DNA of 64,000 bases from Streptomyces sp. A3M-1-3 (GTDB lineage Bacteria; Actinomycetota; Actinomycetes; Streptomycetales; Streptomycetaceae), in assembly GCF_024213665.1 (NCBI RefSeq), contig NZ_JANAVP010000003.1, forward strand, positions 5,531-69,530, written 5' to 3'. Position numbers and translations under genes: made by a program. Every line of letters starts with the position of its first letter. Within the stretch, counting starts at the first letter, position 1. Below the pieces are notes generated by a model, which saw nothing but the letters and a program-made list of their open reading frames with translations, was not told the origin of the DNA and ran no database searches. Shown here in pieces: positions 1 to 9,746 of this stretch.

Positions 1-1
1 G

Positions 2-101
2 GAGTGAGCGTGTGTGAGTGAGCGTGTGTGAGTGAGCGTGTGTGAGTGAGCGTGTGTGAGTGAGCGTGTGTGAGTGAGCGTGTGTGAGTGAGCGAGTGAG
101 G
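2..101. repeat. 14-bp tandem repeat array
   Basis: Six perfect head-to-tail copies of GAGTGAGCGTGTGT run from 2 to 85, followed by a degenerate partial copy to about 101. The array ends about 10 bases before the GTG start of the beta-galactosidase gene and continues to the left window edge, so its full length is unknown. It has no spacers, so it is not a CRISPR array. It occupies the place where the ribosome-binding site and promoter would be expected. Confidence 0.9.
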
Positions 102-111
102 GGCGGGGACC

Positions 112-1881
112 GTGGCTGGCTTCACGGTGGGCGACGAGGACTTTCTGATGGACGGCCGGCCGGTGCGGCTCCTGTCGGGCGCCTTGCACTACTTCCGGGT
201 GCACGAGGGGCAGTGGGGGCACCGGCTGGCGATGCTGCGCGCGATGGGCCTGAACTGCGTGGAGACGTACGTCCCGTGGAACCTCCACGAACCGCAGCCC
301 GGCCGGTTCCGGGATGTGCAGGCGCTGGGCCGGTTCCTCGACGCGGTACGGGCGGCGGGGCTGTGGGCGATCGTACGGCCGGGCCCGTACATCTGCGCCG
401 AGTGGGAGAACGGCGGGCTGCCCCACTGGCTGACCGGGCCGCTCGGCTCGCGGGTGCGCACGCGGGACGCGGCGTATCTGCGGCAGGTGGACCGCTGGTT
501 CCACCATCTGCTGCACGAGGTCGTGCCACGGCAGACCGACCGGGGCGGTCCGGTGATCATGGTGCAGGTCGAGAACGAGTACGGCAGTTACGGCTCCGAC
601 CAGGTGTACCTGCGCCATCTGCGCGATCTGCTGCGCGAACGCGGCGTGACCGTACCGCTGTTCACGTCCGACGGGCCCGAGGACCACATGCTGACGGGCG
701 GCTCGCTGCCCGGCGTGCCGGCCACGGCGAACTTCGGCTCGGGGGCCAGCGAGGGCTTCGAGGTGCTGCGCCGCCACCGGCCGCGCGGCCCGCTGATGTG
801 TATGGAGTTCTGGTGTGGCTGGTTCGACCACTGGGGCGCGGCCCCGGTCGTACGGGAGCCGGCGGACGCGGCACAGGCGCTGCGCGAGATCCTCGAGTGC
901 GGCGCGTCGGTCAACATCTACATGGCGCACGGCGGGACGAACTTCGCGGGCTGGGCGGGCGCCAATCGCGGCGGTGCGCTGCATGACGGCGCGCTCGAAC
1001 CGGATGTGACGTCGTACGACTACGGCGCGCCGGTCGACGAGTTCGGCCGCCCGACGGAGAAGTTCTGGCTGTTCCGGGACATCCTCGCCGCGTACCGGGA
1101 GGAGCCGCTGCCCGATCTCCCGCCCGCTCCCGCCGCGCTCGGCGCGCCGGCGCGGGCGGAGTTCACCGGGTGGGCGTCCCTGGACGAGGTGATGGCGGTG
1201 CTGGGCGGTCCGGAGCACGAGTCGGCGACGCCGGCGACGTTCGAGGAACTGGACGTGGACCGCGGGCTGGTCCGCTACCGGGTGGAGGTGCCGGGGCCCC
1301 GGCAGCCGTATGCGCTGAGCGTGTCGGGTCTGCGGGACCGTGCGGTGGTGTACGTCGACGGGGTACGGGCCGGTGTGCTGGACGGCGAGCGCGCCGCACT
1401 GGGCGAGCCCGTGGCGGGCCCGGCCGTGGTGGAGCTGTGGGTGGAGTCGCTGGGGCGGGTCAACTACGGGCCGCGGCTGGGCGAGTCCAAGGGCATCTCC
1501 GGCGGCATCCTGCACGAGCGGCAGTATCTGCACGGCTTACGGGCGCAGGGCCTGCGGCTGGATGCCTTCGAGGACGCGGACCGGGTACGGAAGATCCCGT
1601 TCCGCACGCCGGAGTTCGGGCCGGAGTTCGGGCCCGGGGGCGGGGCTACGGGCCTGTACCGGGGCGTGTTCGACGTGGTCGGCGCCGGGGATGCCGCGCT
1701 GCGGCTGCCGCGCTGGGTGCGGGGCTTCGTGTGGGTGAACGGCTTCTGCCTGGGCCGGTACTGGGCGGCGGGCCCTCAGGAGTCGCTGTACGTTCCGGGG
1801 CCAGTGCTGCGCGAAGGCGGCAACGAGGTGTGGGTGCTGGAGCTTGAAGGCGCGGGCGAGCGGTTCGTTCACTTCGCGTGA
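112..1881 (+). CDS. GH35 beta-galactosidase
   Basis: A 589-residue glycoside hydrolase family 35 enzyme, expected to release terminal beta-linked galactose from oligosaccharides by a retaining mechanism. The N-terminal half is a TIM barrel with the family signatures. ENEYG contains the predicted acid/base Glu156, and MEFWCGWFDHWG contains the predicted nucleophile Glu232. The C-terminal part (about 370-589) has the beta-rich jelly-roll segments usual in this family, including the GLYRG and WVNGFCLGRYW motifs. No signal peptide is visible, so it probably acts in the cytoplasm on imported sugars. The GTG at 112 is the first good start after the tandem repeat; no strong Shine-Dalgarno is seen. 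The stop overlaps the GTG of the next gene (GTGA). Confidence 0.93.
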   Translation: MAGFTVGDEDFLMDGRPVRLLSGALHYFRVHEGQWGHRLAMLRAMGLNCVETYVPWNLHEPQPGRFRDVQALGRFLDAVRAAGLWAIVRPGPYICAEWENGGLPHWLTGPLGSRVRTRDAAYLRQVDRWFHHLLHEVVPRQTDRGGPVIMVQVENEYGSYGSDQVYLRHLRDLLRERGVTVPLFTSDGPEDHMLTGGSLPGVPATANFGSGASEGFEVLRRHRPRGPLMCMEFWCGWFDHWGAAPVVREPADAAQALREILECGASVNIYMAHGGTNFAGWAGANRGGALHDGALEPDVTSYDYGAPVDEFGRPTEKFWLFRDILAAYREEPLPDLPPAPAALGAPARAEFTGWASLDEVMAVLGGPEHESATPATFEELDVDRGLVRYRVEVPGPRQPYALSVSGLRDRAVVYVDGVRAGVLDGERAALGEPVAGPAVVELWVESLGRVNYGPRLGESKGISGGILHERQYLHGLRAQGLRLDAFEDADRVRKIPFRTPEFGPEFGPGGGATGLYRGVFDVVGAGDAALRLPRWVRGFVWVNGFCLGRYWAAGPQESLYVPGPVLREGGNEVWVLELEGAGERFVHFA

Positions 1882-2675
1882 CGGCCCGCAATTGGTTCGT
1901 AATGGCTCGTACGCGCCGTCGCTATGCGGCGATCGAACCCCAGCACGCCGTGGAGACGCTGATCCGGACGCGTACGGCCGAACTCGACCAGGTCCGGGCC
2001 GCATCGGCGGAGTTGTCCCGGTTGTTCGCGGCGACGCAGGACGGTGGGTCGGACGAGGTTGAGATCATTCGCGGCAGCGAGGCGCTGGGCCGCTGGTTCG
2101 TACGGCTTCAGCAGGAGGCCCGTGGCGACGTCCGCACCCTGGACCGTCCTCCGTACGCCCTCACCACCGCCAACCCCGTGGAGGAGACCGCACTCGGCAA
2201 GGGCCTCGCCTACCGGGCGGTATACGCTCCGGAGGCCCTTGAATGGCCCGGAGTCCTCGATGACATCCGCCGGCTTGTCCGGCACGGCGAGCAGGCCCGC
2301 GTGCTGCCGAGCCTCCGCGTCAAGCTGGCCATCGCCGACCGCCGCATCGCTCTGATGCCGCTCACGCTCGACCTCGCCGACGTGCGTGCCGCTGTGGTCC
2401 GTCCGTCCACACTGCTTGACGCGCTCGTCGACTACTGGGAACTGTGCTGGCAGCAGGCCACGCCGCTGGAGGGCCCGGCCGAGGAGTCTCTCGCCGAGGA
2501 CGACCGGCTGATGTTGTCTCTGCTGGTCAGCGGTCTCAAGGACGAGGCGATCGCACGGCAGTTGGGCTGGTCCCTGCGCACCATGCGGCGACGTACCAGC
2601 CGTCTGCACGAGCTGCTGGGCGCCACGAACCGCTTCCAGGCCGGGGTGGTCGCAGCTCGCCGCGGCTGGCTCTGA
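1878..2675 (+). CDS. LuxR-type HTH regulator, N-terminally shortened TrmB-like protein
   Basis: A 265-residue protein ending in a LuxR/GerE-like helix-turn-helix (LSLLVSGLKDEAIARQLGWSLRTMRRRTSRLHELLG). The preceding region matches the middle domain of the roughly 320-residue Streptomyces regulators that carry a TrmB-like winged helix in front of this HTH. Here the protein starts at a sequence (RYAAIEPQHAVETL) that lies just after that winged helix in the family, so the first domain appears lost. The GTG at 1878 overlaps the beta-galactosidase stop; ATG 1902 is an alternative start. The truncation is inferred from family knowledge. It could be a remnant, or a shorter regulator translated by coupling. 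Confidence 0.65.
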   Translation: MTARNWFVMARTRRRYAAIEPQHAVETLIRTRTAELDQVRAASAELSRLFAATQDGGSDEVEIIRGSEALGRWFVRLQQEARGDVRTLDRPPYALTTANPVEETALGKGLAYRAVYAPEALEWPGVLDDIRRLVRHGEQARVLPSLRVKLAIADRRIALMPLTLDLADVRAAVVRPSTLLDALVDYWELCWQQATPLEGPAEESLAEDDRLMLSLLVSGLKDEAIARQLGWSLRTMRRRTSRLHELLGATNRFQAGVVAARRGWL

Positions 2676-2728
2676 GCCCGCCTCGCTCTTCCGGCAGGTG
2701 TTGCCCTGGCCGGACGAGCGAGGCGGGC
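2676..2728. terminator. Hairpin terminator between convergent genes
   Basis: A perfect 13-bp inverted repeat (2676-2688 with 2716-2728, arms GCCCGCCTCGCTC and GAGCGAGGCGGGC) has an inner CCGGC/GCCGG stem. It starts at the regulator stop codon and lies between two convergent genes. There is no T-tract, as is usual for Streptomyces hairpin terminators. Confidence 0.7.
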
Positions 2729-2782
2729 GCTGTGCTCAGCGGCTGGGCTCAGCAGGCGGGCCCAGCGGCTGGAGGGTCCGGG

Positions 2783-3610
<828 letters not shown>

Positions 3611-3755
3611 TCAGTCGGCATGACCATGCCAAGACGCTGTTGGATTATGGGGAGTCGCTCAGCCGTGCGACAAGGGACCCTTTCAGCCACCACCGCCCCC
3701 GCCGTGGTCTCCGCTTACAGTGGAAGCCGGTTCACCTTCATCCGGAGGTACGGAC

Positions 3756-4646
3756 GTGGCGAACGGCAGCGAGGTCGTGCACGGCTATCCGCACCTCTCC
3801 ACCGTGCGGGCGGCCATCACCGCGCTCTACAAGCGGCTGTCGTACGACGGCATCCGCGGCTACGCCCCGAGCTTCGCCCCCGTCGACGCGGCCTTCTCCG
3901 ACCACGACGACCTCCATCCGGGTGCCCAGCGGGTCGCCCACGCGATGGTGCAGCACCTGCACCTGCCGGACGCCCGCATGATCGTCAGCTTCCGCGAGAT
4001 GGAGCATGCGGCGAGCGTCGAACTCGCTGCGGGCCCCGAATACTTCATCGAGCTCAACGACCGCTTCAGAACCCACCGCCAGGACATCGGCGCTGCCCTC
4101 GCCCACGAGATCACCCATGTCCTGCTGCACCGGCTCGGCCTCGAGTTCCCCGGCAACCGCGACAACGAGATCCTCACGGACACGGCGGCCGCCTATCTCG
4201 GCGCGGGCTGGCTGCTGCTCGACGCGTACCGCGAGGACGCCAGTTCCAGCCAGAAGCTCGGCTATCTGACCCCGGAGGAGTTCGGCTACGTCCTGGCCAA
4301 GCGCGCGCTCGTCTTCGACGAGGACCCGGCCATCTGGTTCACCAGCCCGCAGGCGTACACGGCGTACACCAAGGGTCTGGCGCAGGCCCGCCGCGACGAG
4401 CAGCAGCCCCCGCTGACGGCGGCCGGCTGGTCGGGGCGCCGCCGGTACGCCAAGGACCGCCGGTACGCGATCGACCACGCGGGACCGACACCGCCCGGCT
4501 CCCCGTACAGCTTCGACGGCGGCCCCGGCTCACTCCGAGTCGCCTTCGACTGTCCCACCTGCCGCCAGCGCATCCGCGTCCCGGCCCGCGGCCGGGTACG
4601 AGCCCGCTGCGGCCTGTGCCGCACGGTCCTGGAGTGCGATACCTGA
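3756..4646 (+). CDS. Putative HEITH zinc metallopeptidase with C-terminal zinc ribbon
   Basis: A 296-residue cytoplasmic protein of unknown role. Around residue 120 it has ALAHEITHVLLHRLGLEFPGNRDNEILTD, cut here as HEITH followed by a downstream Glu/Asp. This is the arrangement of a gluzincin-like zinc site. The C-terminus has CPTC and CGLC pairs, a probable zinc ribbon. The GTG at 3756 follows a GGAGG ribosome-binding site at ideal spacing, so it is preferred to the ATG at 3720. The substrate cannot be inferred. The gene stands alone between a divergent protease and the ankyrin gene. Confidence 0.75.
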   Translation: MANGSEVVHGYPHLSTVRAAITALYKRLSYDGIRGYAPSFAPVDAAFSDHDDLHPGAQRVAHAMVQHLHLPDARMIVSFREMEHAASVELAAGPEYFIELNDRFRTHRQDIGAALAHEITHVLLHRLGLEFPGNRDNEILTDTAAAYLGAGWLLLDAYREDASSSQKLGYLTPEEFGYVLAKRALVFDEDPAIWFTSPQAYTAYTKGLAQARRDEQQPPLTAAGWSGRRRYAKDRRYAIDHAGPTPPGSPYSFDGGPGSLRVAFDCPTCRQRIRVPARGRVRARCGLCRTVLECDT

Positions 4647-4687
4647 ATGATTTTGCAGTCGGGCACCCGTCGCGCCATGGTCGGAGT

Positions 4688-6187
4688 ATGGACACAGAGT
4701 CGGCAGCAGGCCACGGGGACCTCTTCGAGGCCGTGGTCAGTGGTGAGGACGACACCGTCGTGCGGCTGCTTCGCGCGGGCATTCCGGCCGAGGCGACCGA
4801 CGAAGAAGGTCAGACCGCCCTCTATCTGGCCGCGGTCCAGGACCAGCCCGGCATCGCCCGGCTGCTGCTCGCCGCCGGTGCTGATCCGGACCGGCCCAGT
4901 GGCGCGGACTCCGTGGATCTGCCGCTGTGCGGCGCCGCGTGCGGGGGGCATGCCGAAGTCGTACGGGCCCTGCTGGCCGCCGGCGCGCAGCCGGACCGCC
5001 GGGAGGAGTTCGGGTACACGGCGATGACGTGGGCCGTGCAGCAGGGCCACTCCGACACGGTGGAGGCGCTGCTCGCGCACGGGGCGAGCCCGGACCTGGC
5101 GGGCCCCCGCGGGGAGCCGCCGCTGCTGCTCGCCGCGCGGCGCGGGGCCGCCGGCACCGTAAGGGCTCTGCTGGAGCACGGCGCGGCGGCGAAGAACGAG
5201 GCGCTGGGCGAGGCCCGGCGGTGGCTCGCCATGGATGTCGGGCAGGAGCTGCGGCGCAGGCTGACGAGCGCGTACGAGGGCGAGTTCGAGGCGGTGACGC
5301 GCCGGGTCGAGGAGGACGGCGGCGTGACGGTCATTGTCGAGCTGGTGGGGGACGGCGCGCCGCGGGCGGGCGACGAGCAGCAGACCGGGCATGCGGCCAT
5401 CGCCACGCTGCTGGAGGCGGAACTCGGCATTCAGACGCCGTTCGCGGAGCTGGCCGAGCGGGCCCTGCGGTGCGGGGACCCGGCGAACGACGACTGGATC
5501 GAGTCGATGTACGCCTTGCACCGGCGCGGCGACGAGGAGACCTTCCAGGCCGCCTCCGCGTGGTGCGCGAGCGGCGAGCCCATGCGGCAGGCGTTCGCCG
5601 CGGATGTACTGGGGCAGCTCGGCTTCCGGGGTGGGGAGAAGCCGTTCGCGGCGCGCTCGCTGCCCGTACTGCGGGAGCTGGCCCGGGAAGCGGCGGACCC
5701 GGAGCTGATCCAGTCCGCCGTGCTGGCGCTGGGCCACCAGGGCGATCCGGCCGCGCTGCCGGAGGTCCTGCGCCACGCGGGGCATCCGGACCGGGAGGTG
5801 CGGCACCGGGTGGCGCTGGCGCTGGGCGGGATGGTGCCGGGCGATCACGAGGAGGCGATCGGGGTGCTGGTCACGCTGAGCGGCGACCCCGACGACCGCG
5901 TGCGGGACTGGGCGACGATGGCGCTGGCGGGGGTGGAGGCCGATACTGCGGTGATCCGGGAGGCGCTGGCGGCCCGGCTGGACGACGACGACACGGACAC
6001 CGTGGCGGAGGCGGCACGCGGGCTGGCGTTGCGTCAGGATCCGCGTGCCGCCGAGGCGTTGATCCGGCTCCTCGCCGACGGGGATCCGGACGGCTATGCG
6101 TACTCCACCGCCGTGCAGGCCGTGGAGTACGTCGAGGACGACGACGTCAGGATGCTGCTGGAGCGGACGGCCCCGCGATGCCGCTGA
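4688..6187 (+). CDS. Ankyrin-repeat and HEAT-repeat protein
   Basis: A 499-residue protein with no signal peptide. Residues about 10-170 contain four to five ankyrin repeats (for example [22 protein letters not shown] and [23 protein letters not shown]). Residues about 280-495 contain HEAT/PBS-lyase-like helical repeats ([46 protein letters not shown]). Such proteins usually act as binding scaffolds; no enzyme motif is visible. The ATG at 4688 starts just before the first ankyrin repeat. Its 3' end overlaps an antisense remnant of a ketosteroid dehydrogenase-like gene, so its last codons may have been created by a rearrangement. Confidence 0.85.
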   Translation: MDTESAAGHGDLFEAVVSGEDDTVVRLLRAGIPAEATDEEGQTALYLAAVQDQPGIARLLLAAGADPDRPSGADSVDLPLCGAACGGHAEVVRALLAAGAQPDRREEFGYTAMTWAVQQGHSDTVEALLAHGASPDLAGPRGEPPLLLAARRGAAGTVRALLEHGAAAKNEALGEARRWLAMDVGQELRRRLTSAYEGEFEAVTRRVEEDGGVTVIVELVGDGAPRAGDEQQTGHAAIATLLEAELGIQTPFAELAERALRCGDPANDDWIESMYALHRRGDEETFQAASAWCASGEPMRQAFAADVLGQLGFRGGEKPFAARSLPVLRELAREAADPELIQSAVLALGHQGDPAALPEVLRHAGHPDREVRHRVALALGGMVPGDHEEAIGVLVTLSGDPDDRVRDWATMALAGVEADTAVIREALAARLDDDDTDTVAEAARGLALRQDPRAAEALIRLLADGDPDGYAYSTAVQAVEYVEDDDVRMLLERTAPRCR

Positions 6188-6363
6188 CGCCCGCGCTCTC
6201 GCTGACGCCCGCGATATCGTTGACCGCCGCCCAGCTGAACGCCATCGCCGGACCGATCGTCGCGCCCGGCCCCGGACAGGTCTCGCCCATCACCGCGGCC
6301 GAGCAGTTCCCGGACGCGTACAGCCCGGGGATGACCGTGCCGTCCTCGCGCAGCACCCGTGCG
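6147..6363 (-). pseudogene. 3' remnant of a 3-ketosteroid Delta1-dehydrogenase-like flavoprotein gene
   Basis: About 50 codons read [17 protein letters not shown] followed by GATIGPAM. These are the C-terminal FAD-binding signatures of KstD-type FAD-dependent dehydrogenases, whose full length is about 550 residues. The rest of the gene is absent: the frame runs directly into the 3' end of the neighbouring SDR gene, whose stop is at 6364. The 3' end overlaps the ankyrin gene in antisense. The family match is from memory of the conserved C-terminus. Its position at the edge of the steroid cluster fits a deleted kstD-like gene. Confidence 0.72.
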
Positions 6364-7275
6364 TCACCCCGCCCCGTACACCGGTCGGGCCGGCTCCGCC
6401 TGTGTCAGTAGCTTTGCTGCCGCTTCGCCCGCCTCCGCCGGGGTCCAGCGGGCGCCCTTGTTCGCCGTTGGGCCGGGGCGCCAGCCCTCCATGACCGTGA
6501 TACGGTCCGCCTCGGCCTCGAACACCCGGCCCGTCACCCCGGCGCTCGCTGCCGAGCCGAGCCAGACCACCAGGGGCGAGACGTTCTCGGGCGCCATCGC
6601 GTCGAACTCGCCCTCCCCCGGCGCAGCCATCGTTTCGGCGAACGTCTGCTCCGTCATCCGGGTACGCGCCGCCGGCGCGATCGCGTTGACCTGTACCCCG
6701 TATCGCCCCATCTCCACCGCCGCCACCAGCGTCAGCCCCACGATGCCGGCCTTGGCCGCCGAGTAGTTGCCCTGTCCGACGCTGCCCAACAGGCCTGCGC
6801 CCGAGCTGGTGTTCACCACCCGCGCGGCCACCTGCCGGTCCGCCTTCGCCTGCGCGCGCCAGTACGCGGCCGCATGCTTGAGCGGCAGGAAGTGCCCCTT
6901 GAGGTGCACCCGCATCACCGCGTCCCAGTCGTCCTCCTCCAGATTCACGAGCATCCGGTCGCGCAGAAACCCGGCGTTGTTGACCAGCGTGTCCAGCCGC
7001 CCGAACGTGTCCACCGCCGTTGAGACCAGCGACGACGCGCCTTCGCTCGTCGCGATGTCGCCCCCGTGCGCGACCGCCTGCCCGCCCCCCGCCACGATCT
7101 CGTTCACGACCCGCTGCGCCGTGCTCGCCGATGTCCCCGCCCCGTCCCGCCCGACCCCCAGGTCGTTCACGACGACCTTCGCCCCCTCGGCCGCGAAGGC
7201 CAGCGCATGGGCTCGTCCCAGACCCCGCCCCGCACCCGTCACGATGACGACGCGTCCCGCACAGATTCCGGTCAT
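6364..7275 (-). CDS. SDR family dehydrogenase (Rv3548c-like)
   Basis: A 303-residue short-chain dehydrogenase/reductase. The Rossmann motif [20 protein letters not shown] is at residues 12-31, NNAG at about 101, and the catalytic Ser with YSAAK (Tyr-x-x-x-Lys) at about 170-185. The C-terminal extension ([10 protein letters not shown] ... GARWTPAE ... VYGAG) closely resembles M. tuberculosis Rv3548c, a KstR2-regulon SDR of unassigned substrate. The ATG at 7275 has an AGGGAG ribosome-binding site. The gene follows the second SDR by 1-2 bases, so the two are cotranscribed and translationally coupled. It probably oxidises or reduces a CoA-linked steroid ring intermediate; the exact step is unknown. 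Confidence 0.88.
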   Translation of the reverse strand: MTGICAGRVVIVTGAGRGLGRAHALAFAAEGAKVVVNDLGVGRDGAGTSASTAQRVVNEIVAGGGQAVAHGGDIATSEGASSLVSTAVDTFGRLDTLVNNAGFLRDRMLVNLEEDDWDAVMRVHLKGHFLPLKHAAAYWRAQAKADRQVAARVVNTSSGAGLLGSVGQGNYSAAKAGIVGLTLVAAVEMGRYGVQVNAIAPAARTRMTEQTFAETMAAPGEGEFDAMAPENVSPLVVWLGSAASAGVTGRVFEAEADRITVMEGWRPGPTANKGARWTPAEAGEAAAKLLTQAEPARPVYGAG

Positions 7276-7276
7276 T

Positions 7277-8053
7277 TCACACTCCCTTGTTGACATTGGC
7301 CGCATCCAGAAACGCCGGCCGTTCCCCGCCCCCATGCACCAGCAGCGAGGCCCCGCTCACATACGCGGCCCGGTCCGAGGCGAGGAAGACGGCCGCGTCG
7401 CCGATCTCGGACGGCTCGGCCGGCCGGCCCGCCGGGACCGTACGTCCGACGGCGTCCACCCCCGCCTGGTCCCCGTAGTGCAGGTGCGACAGCTCCGTCC
7501 GCACCATGCCGAGGACCAGCGTGTTCACCCGCACCTCCGGCGCCCATTCCACGGCCATCGAGCGGGCGAGGTTCTCCAGCCCCGCCTTGGCCGCTCCGTA
7601 CGCCGCCGTCCCCGGCGACGGACGCGCCCCGCTGACGCTGCCGATCATCACGATCGAGCCGCGCGTCCGCTTCAGATGCCCGTACGCCGCGAGGGAGGCG
7701 GTCATCGGCGCCACCAGGTTGAGTTCCAGTACCCGCGCATGCCGCTCGGCGCCGCCCTCCCCCAGCATCCGGTACGGTGTCCCGCCCGCGTTGTTGACCA
7801 GTACGTCGAGCCGGCCGTGGCGCGCCGTGACGCCCGCGAAGAAGTCCTCGACCGCGGCGGGGTCCCGCAGGTCGACGGGCGCGAAGTCGGCCTTGCGGCC
7901 GTCCGCCTCGACCACACCTTCGGGCGGCCTGCGCGCGCAGACCACAACCTCCGCGCCCGCCTGCAGAAACGCCCGAGCGATACCCGCGCCGACCCCCCTC
8001 GTGCCGCCCGTGACGACCGCTACCCGGCCGGCCAGATCCACCGTGATGCTCAA
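7277..8053 (-). CDS. SDR family oxidoreductase (Rv3549c-like)
   Basis: A 258-residue SDR with TGGTRGVGAGIA for NAD(P) binding (residues 16-27), NNAGG at about 87, a Ser near 139 and the catalytic YGAAKAG near 152. The TTG at 8053 has a strong GGGAGG site seven bases upstream. It is the first gene of a two-gene minus-strand operon that diverges from echA20 across the operator-like sequence at 8105-8121. Position and orientation match Rv3549c in the M. tuberculosis HIP-degradation locus. Its substrate is presumably a steroid CoA thioester, by context only. Confidence 0.87.
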   Translation of the reverse strand: MSITVDLAGRVAVVTGGTRGVGAGIARAFLQAGAEVVVCARRPPEGVVEADGRKADFAPVDLRDPAAVEDFFAGVTARHGRLDVLVNNAGGTPYRMLGEGGAERHARVLELNLVAPMTASLAAYGHLKRTRGSIVMIGSVSGARPSPGTAAYGAAKAGLENLARSMAVEWAPEVRVNTLVLGMVRTELSHLHYGDQAGVDAVGRTVPAGRPAEPSEIGDAAVFLASDRAAYVSGASLLVHGGGERPAFLDAANVNKGV

Positions 8054-8104
8054 CCCGCACCTCCCGCAGCGCGCGATCCGCTGCTACCTTCCTCATCCAA
8101 CGCA

Positions 8105-8121
8105 CCTAACAAATGTTTGGT
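8105..8121. promoter_or_regulatory. Predicted KstR2-type operator (copy 1)
   Basis: The imperfect palindrome CCTAACAAATGTTTGGT lies between the divergent SDR operon and echA20. Its reverse complement ACCAAACATTTGTTAGG matches the site at 18177-18193 in 16 of 17 positions. It is the only such pair noticed in the window, and both lie at divergent promoters of the steroid genes. Assignment to the local TetR regulator KstR2 is an inference. Confidence 0.75.
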
Positions 8122-8142
8122 GGAAAGGTAGCTGATCCGCTC

Positions 8143-8901
8143 ATGGGTGTCTCCACCTCAAGCCCGGACAAGGGCATTTCCGTCGTCACGGTCGACTTCC
8201 CGCCCGTCAACGCCCTCCCGGTACAGGGCTGGTACGACCTCGCCGACGCCGTCCGCACGGCCGGCCGCGACCCCGGGACGCGCTGCGTCGTACTCGCCGC
8301 CGCCGGCCGCGGCTTCAACGCCGGCGTCGACATCAAGGAGATGCAACGCGACACCGGCCACCAGGCCCTCATCGGCGCGAACCGCGGCTGCGCCGAGGCC
8401 TTCGCCGCGGTGTACGAGTGCGAGGTCCCCGTCGTCGCGGCCGTGCACGGCTTCTGCCTCGGCGGCGGCATCGGCCTCGTCGGCAACGCCGACGCGATCG
8501 TCGCCTCCGACGACGCCACGTTCGGCCTGCCCGAACTGGACCGCGGCGCACTCGGCGCCGCCACCCATCTCGCCCGCCTCGTCCCACAGCATCTGATGCG
8601 CGCGCTGTACTACACCTCGCGCACCGCCACCGCCGCCGAACTGCACACGCACGGCTCGGTGTGGAAGGTCGTCCCCCGCGGCGAACTACACGACGCCACG
8701 TTGGAGTTGGCACGCGAGATCGCGCAGAAGGACGGGTACCTCATCCGGCTGGCCAAGGCCGCCGTCAACGGGATCGACCCGGTGGACGTGCGCCGCAGCT
8801 ACCGCTTCGAGCAGGGCTTCACCTTCGAGGCCAACCTCAGCGGAGTCGCCGACCGCGTCCGCAACACCTTCAGCGGCACGGACGAGGAGGAGCAGTCGTG
8901 A
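8143..8901 (+). CDS. echA20: EchA20-type steroid ring D hydrolase (crotonase family)
   Basis: A 252-residue crotonase-fold protein. It is strikingly similar to M. tuberculosis EchA20 (Rv3550), including FNAGVDIKEMQR, GGGIGLVGNADAIVASDDATFGLPE and RGALGAATHLARLVPQHLMR. EchA20 opens ring D of HIEC-CoA by hydrolysis during catabolism of the steroid C/D rings (HIP pathway). The start at ATG 8143 aligns with the mycobacterial protein; the earlier ATG at 8113 lies inside the operator-like palindrome. It is the first gene of echA20-ipdA-ipdB-ipdC, overlapping ipdA by four bases (GTGA). Confidence 0.92.
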   Translation: MGVSTSSPDKGISVVTVDFPPVNALPVQGWYDLADAVRTAGRDPGTRCVVLAAAGRGFNAGVDIKEMQRDTGHQALIGANRGCAEAFAAVYECEVPVVAAVHGFCLGGGIGLVGNADAIVASDDATFGLPELDRGALGAATHLARLVPQHLMRALYYTSRTATAAELHTHGSVWKVVPRGELHDATLELAREIAQKDGYLIRLAKAAVNGIDPVDVRRSYRFEQGFTFEANLSGVADRVRNTFSGTDEEEQS

Positions 8902-9746
8902 GCGACAAGACCATGACACCGGACGAGGTAGTCTCCCGGCTCCGCAGCGGCATGGCGGTCGGCATCGGCGGCTGGGGCTCGCGCCGCAAGCCCATGGCCC
9001 TGGTGCGGGCACTGCTCCGCTCCGAGATCACCGATCTCACCGTCGTCTCGTACGGCGGCCCCGACGTCGGCCTGCTCGCCGCCGCCGGCCGCATCCGCAA
9101 GCTGGTCGCGGCCTTCACCACCCTCGACTCGATCCCCCTCGAACCGCACTTCCGCGCCGCCCGCCAGCACGGCGCGTTCGAACTCACCGAGATCGACGAG
9201 GCGATGTTCATGTGGGGCCTGACCGCCGCCGCCAACCGGCTGCCCTTCCTTCCCGTACGCGCCGGCCTCGGCTCCGACGTCATCACCGTCAACCCCTCCC
9301 TCCGTACGGTGAAGTCCCCGTACGAGGACGGCGAGGAGTTCGTCGCCGTACCCGCCCTGCGCCTGGACGCCGCCCTGGTCCACATGAACCGCGCCGACCG
9401 GCTCGGCAACGGCCAGTACCTGGGCGCCGACCCGTACTTCGACGACCTGTTCTGCGAGGCGGCGGACACGGCGTACGTCTCGTGCGAACAGCTCGTCGAG
9501 ACCGCCGCCCTCACCAAGGACGCGGCCCCACAGACGCTCCTCCTCAAACGCCACGCGGTCACCGGCGTCATCGAGACCCCGAACGGCGCGCACTTCACCT
9601 CCTGCGCCCCGGACTACGACCGCGACGAGGCATTCCAGCGGATGTACGCGACCACGCCCTGGCCGGAGTTCGCCGAGCGCTTCCTGTCCGGCGACGAGAA
9701 GACGTACCAGTCCGCCGTCCAGGCCTGGCACGAGGAGCAGAAGTGA
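8898..9746 (+). CDS. ipdA: Steroid ring C hydrolase subunit IpdA (CoA-transferase family I, alpha)
   Basis: A 282-residue protein of the CoA-transferase I fold, close to Rv3551 (GWGSRRKPMALVRALLRS, TDLTVVSYGGPDVGLL, RLPFLPVRAGLGSDV, ADPYFDDLF, GAHFTSCAPDY). In the HIP pathway IpdA and IpdB form a heteromeric hydrolase that cleaves ring C of COCHEA-CoA; it is not a true CoA-transferase. The GTG at 8898 overlaps the echA20 stop, and the stop overlaps the ipdB start, so the subunits should be made in equal amounts. Confidence 0.93.
   Translation: MSDKTMTPDEVVSRLRSGMAVGIGGWGSRRKPMALVRALLRSEITDLTVVSYGGPDVGLLAAAGRIRKLVAAFTTLDSIPLEPHFRAARQHGAFELTEIDEAMFMWGLTAAANRLPFLPVRAGLGSDVITVNPSLRTVKSPYEDGEEFVAVPALRLDAALVHMNRADRLGNGQYLGADPYFDDLFCEAADTAYVSCEQLVETAALTKDAAPQTLLLKRHAVTGVIETPNGAHFTSCAPDYDRDEAFQRMYATTPWPEFAERFLSGDEKTYQSAVQAWHEEQK

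Noticed and set aside
1..101. Possible CRISPR array
   Set aside because: The repeats are directly adjacent with no spacers and only 14 bp long.
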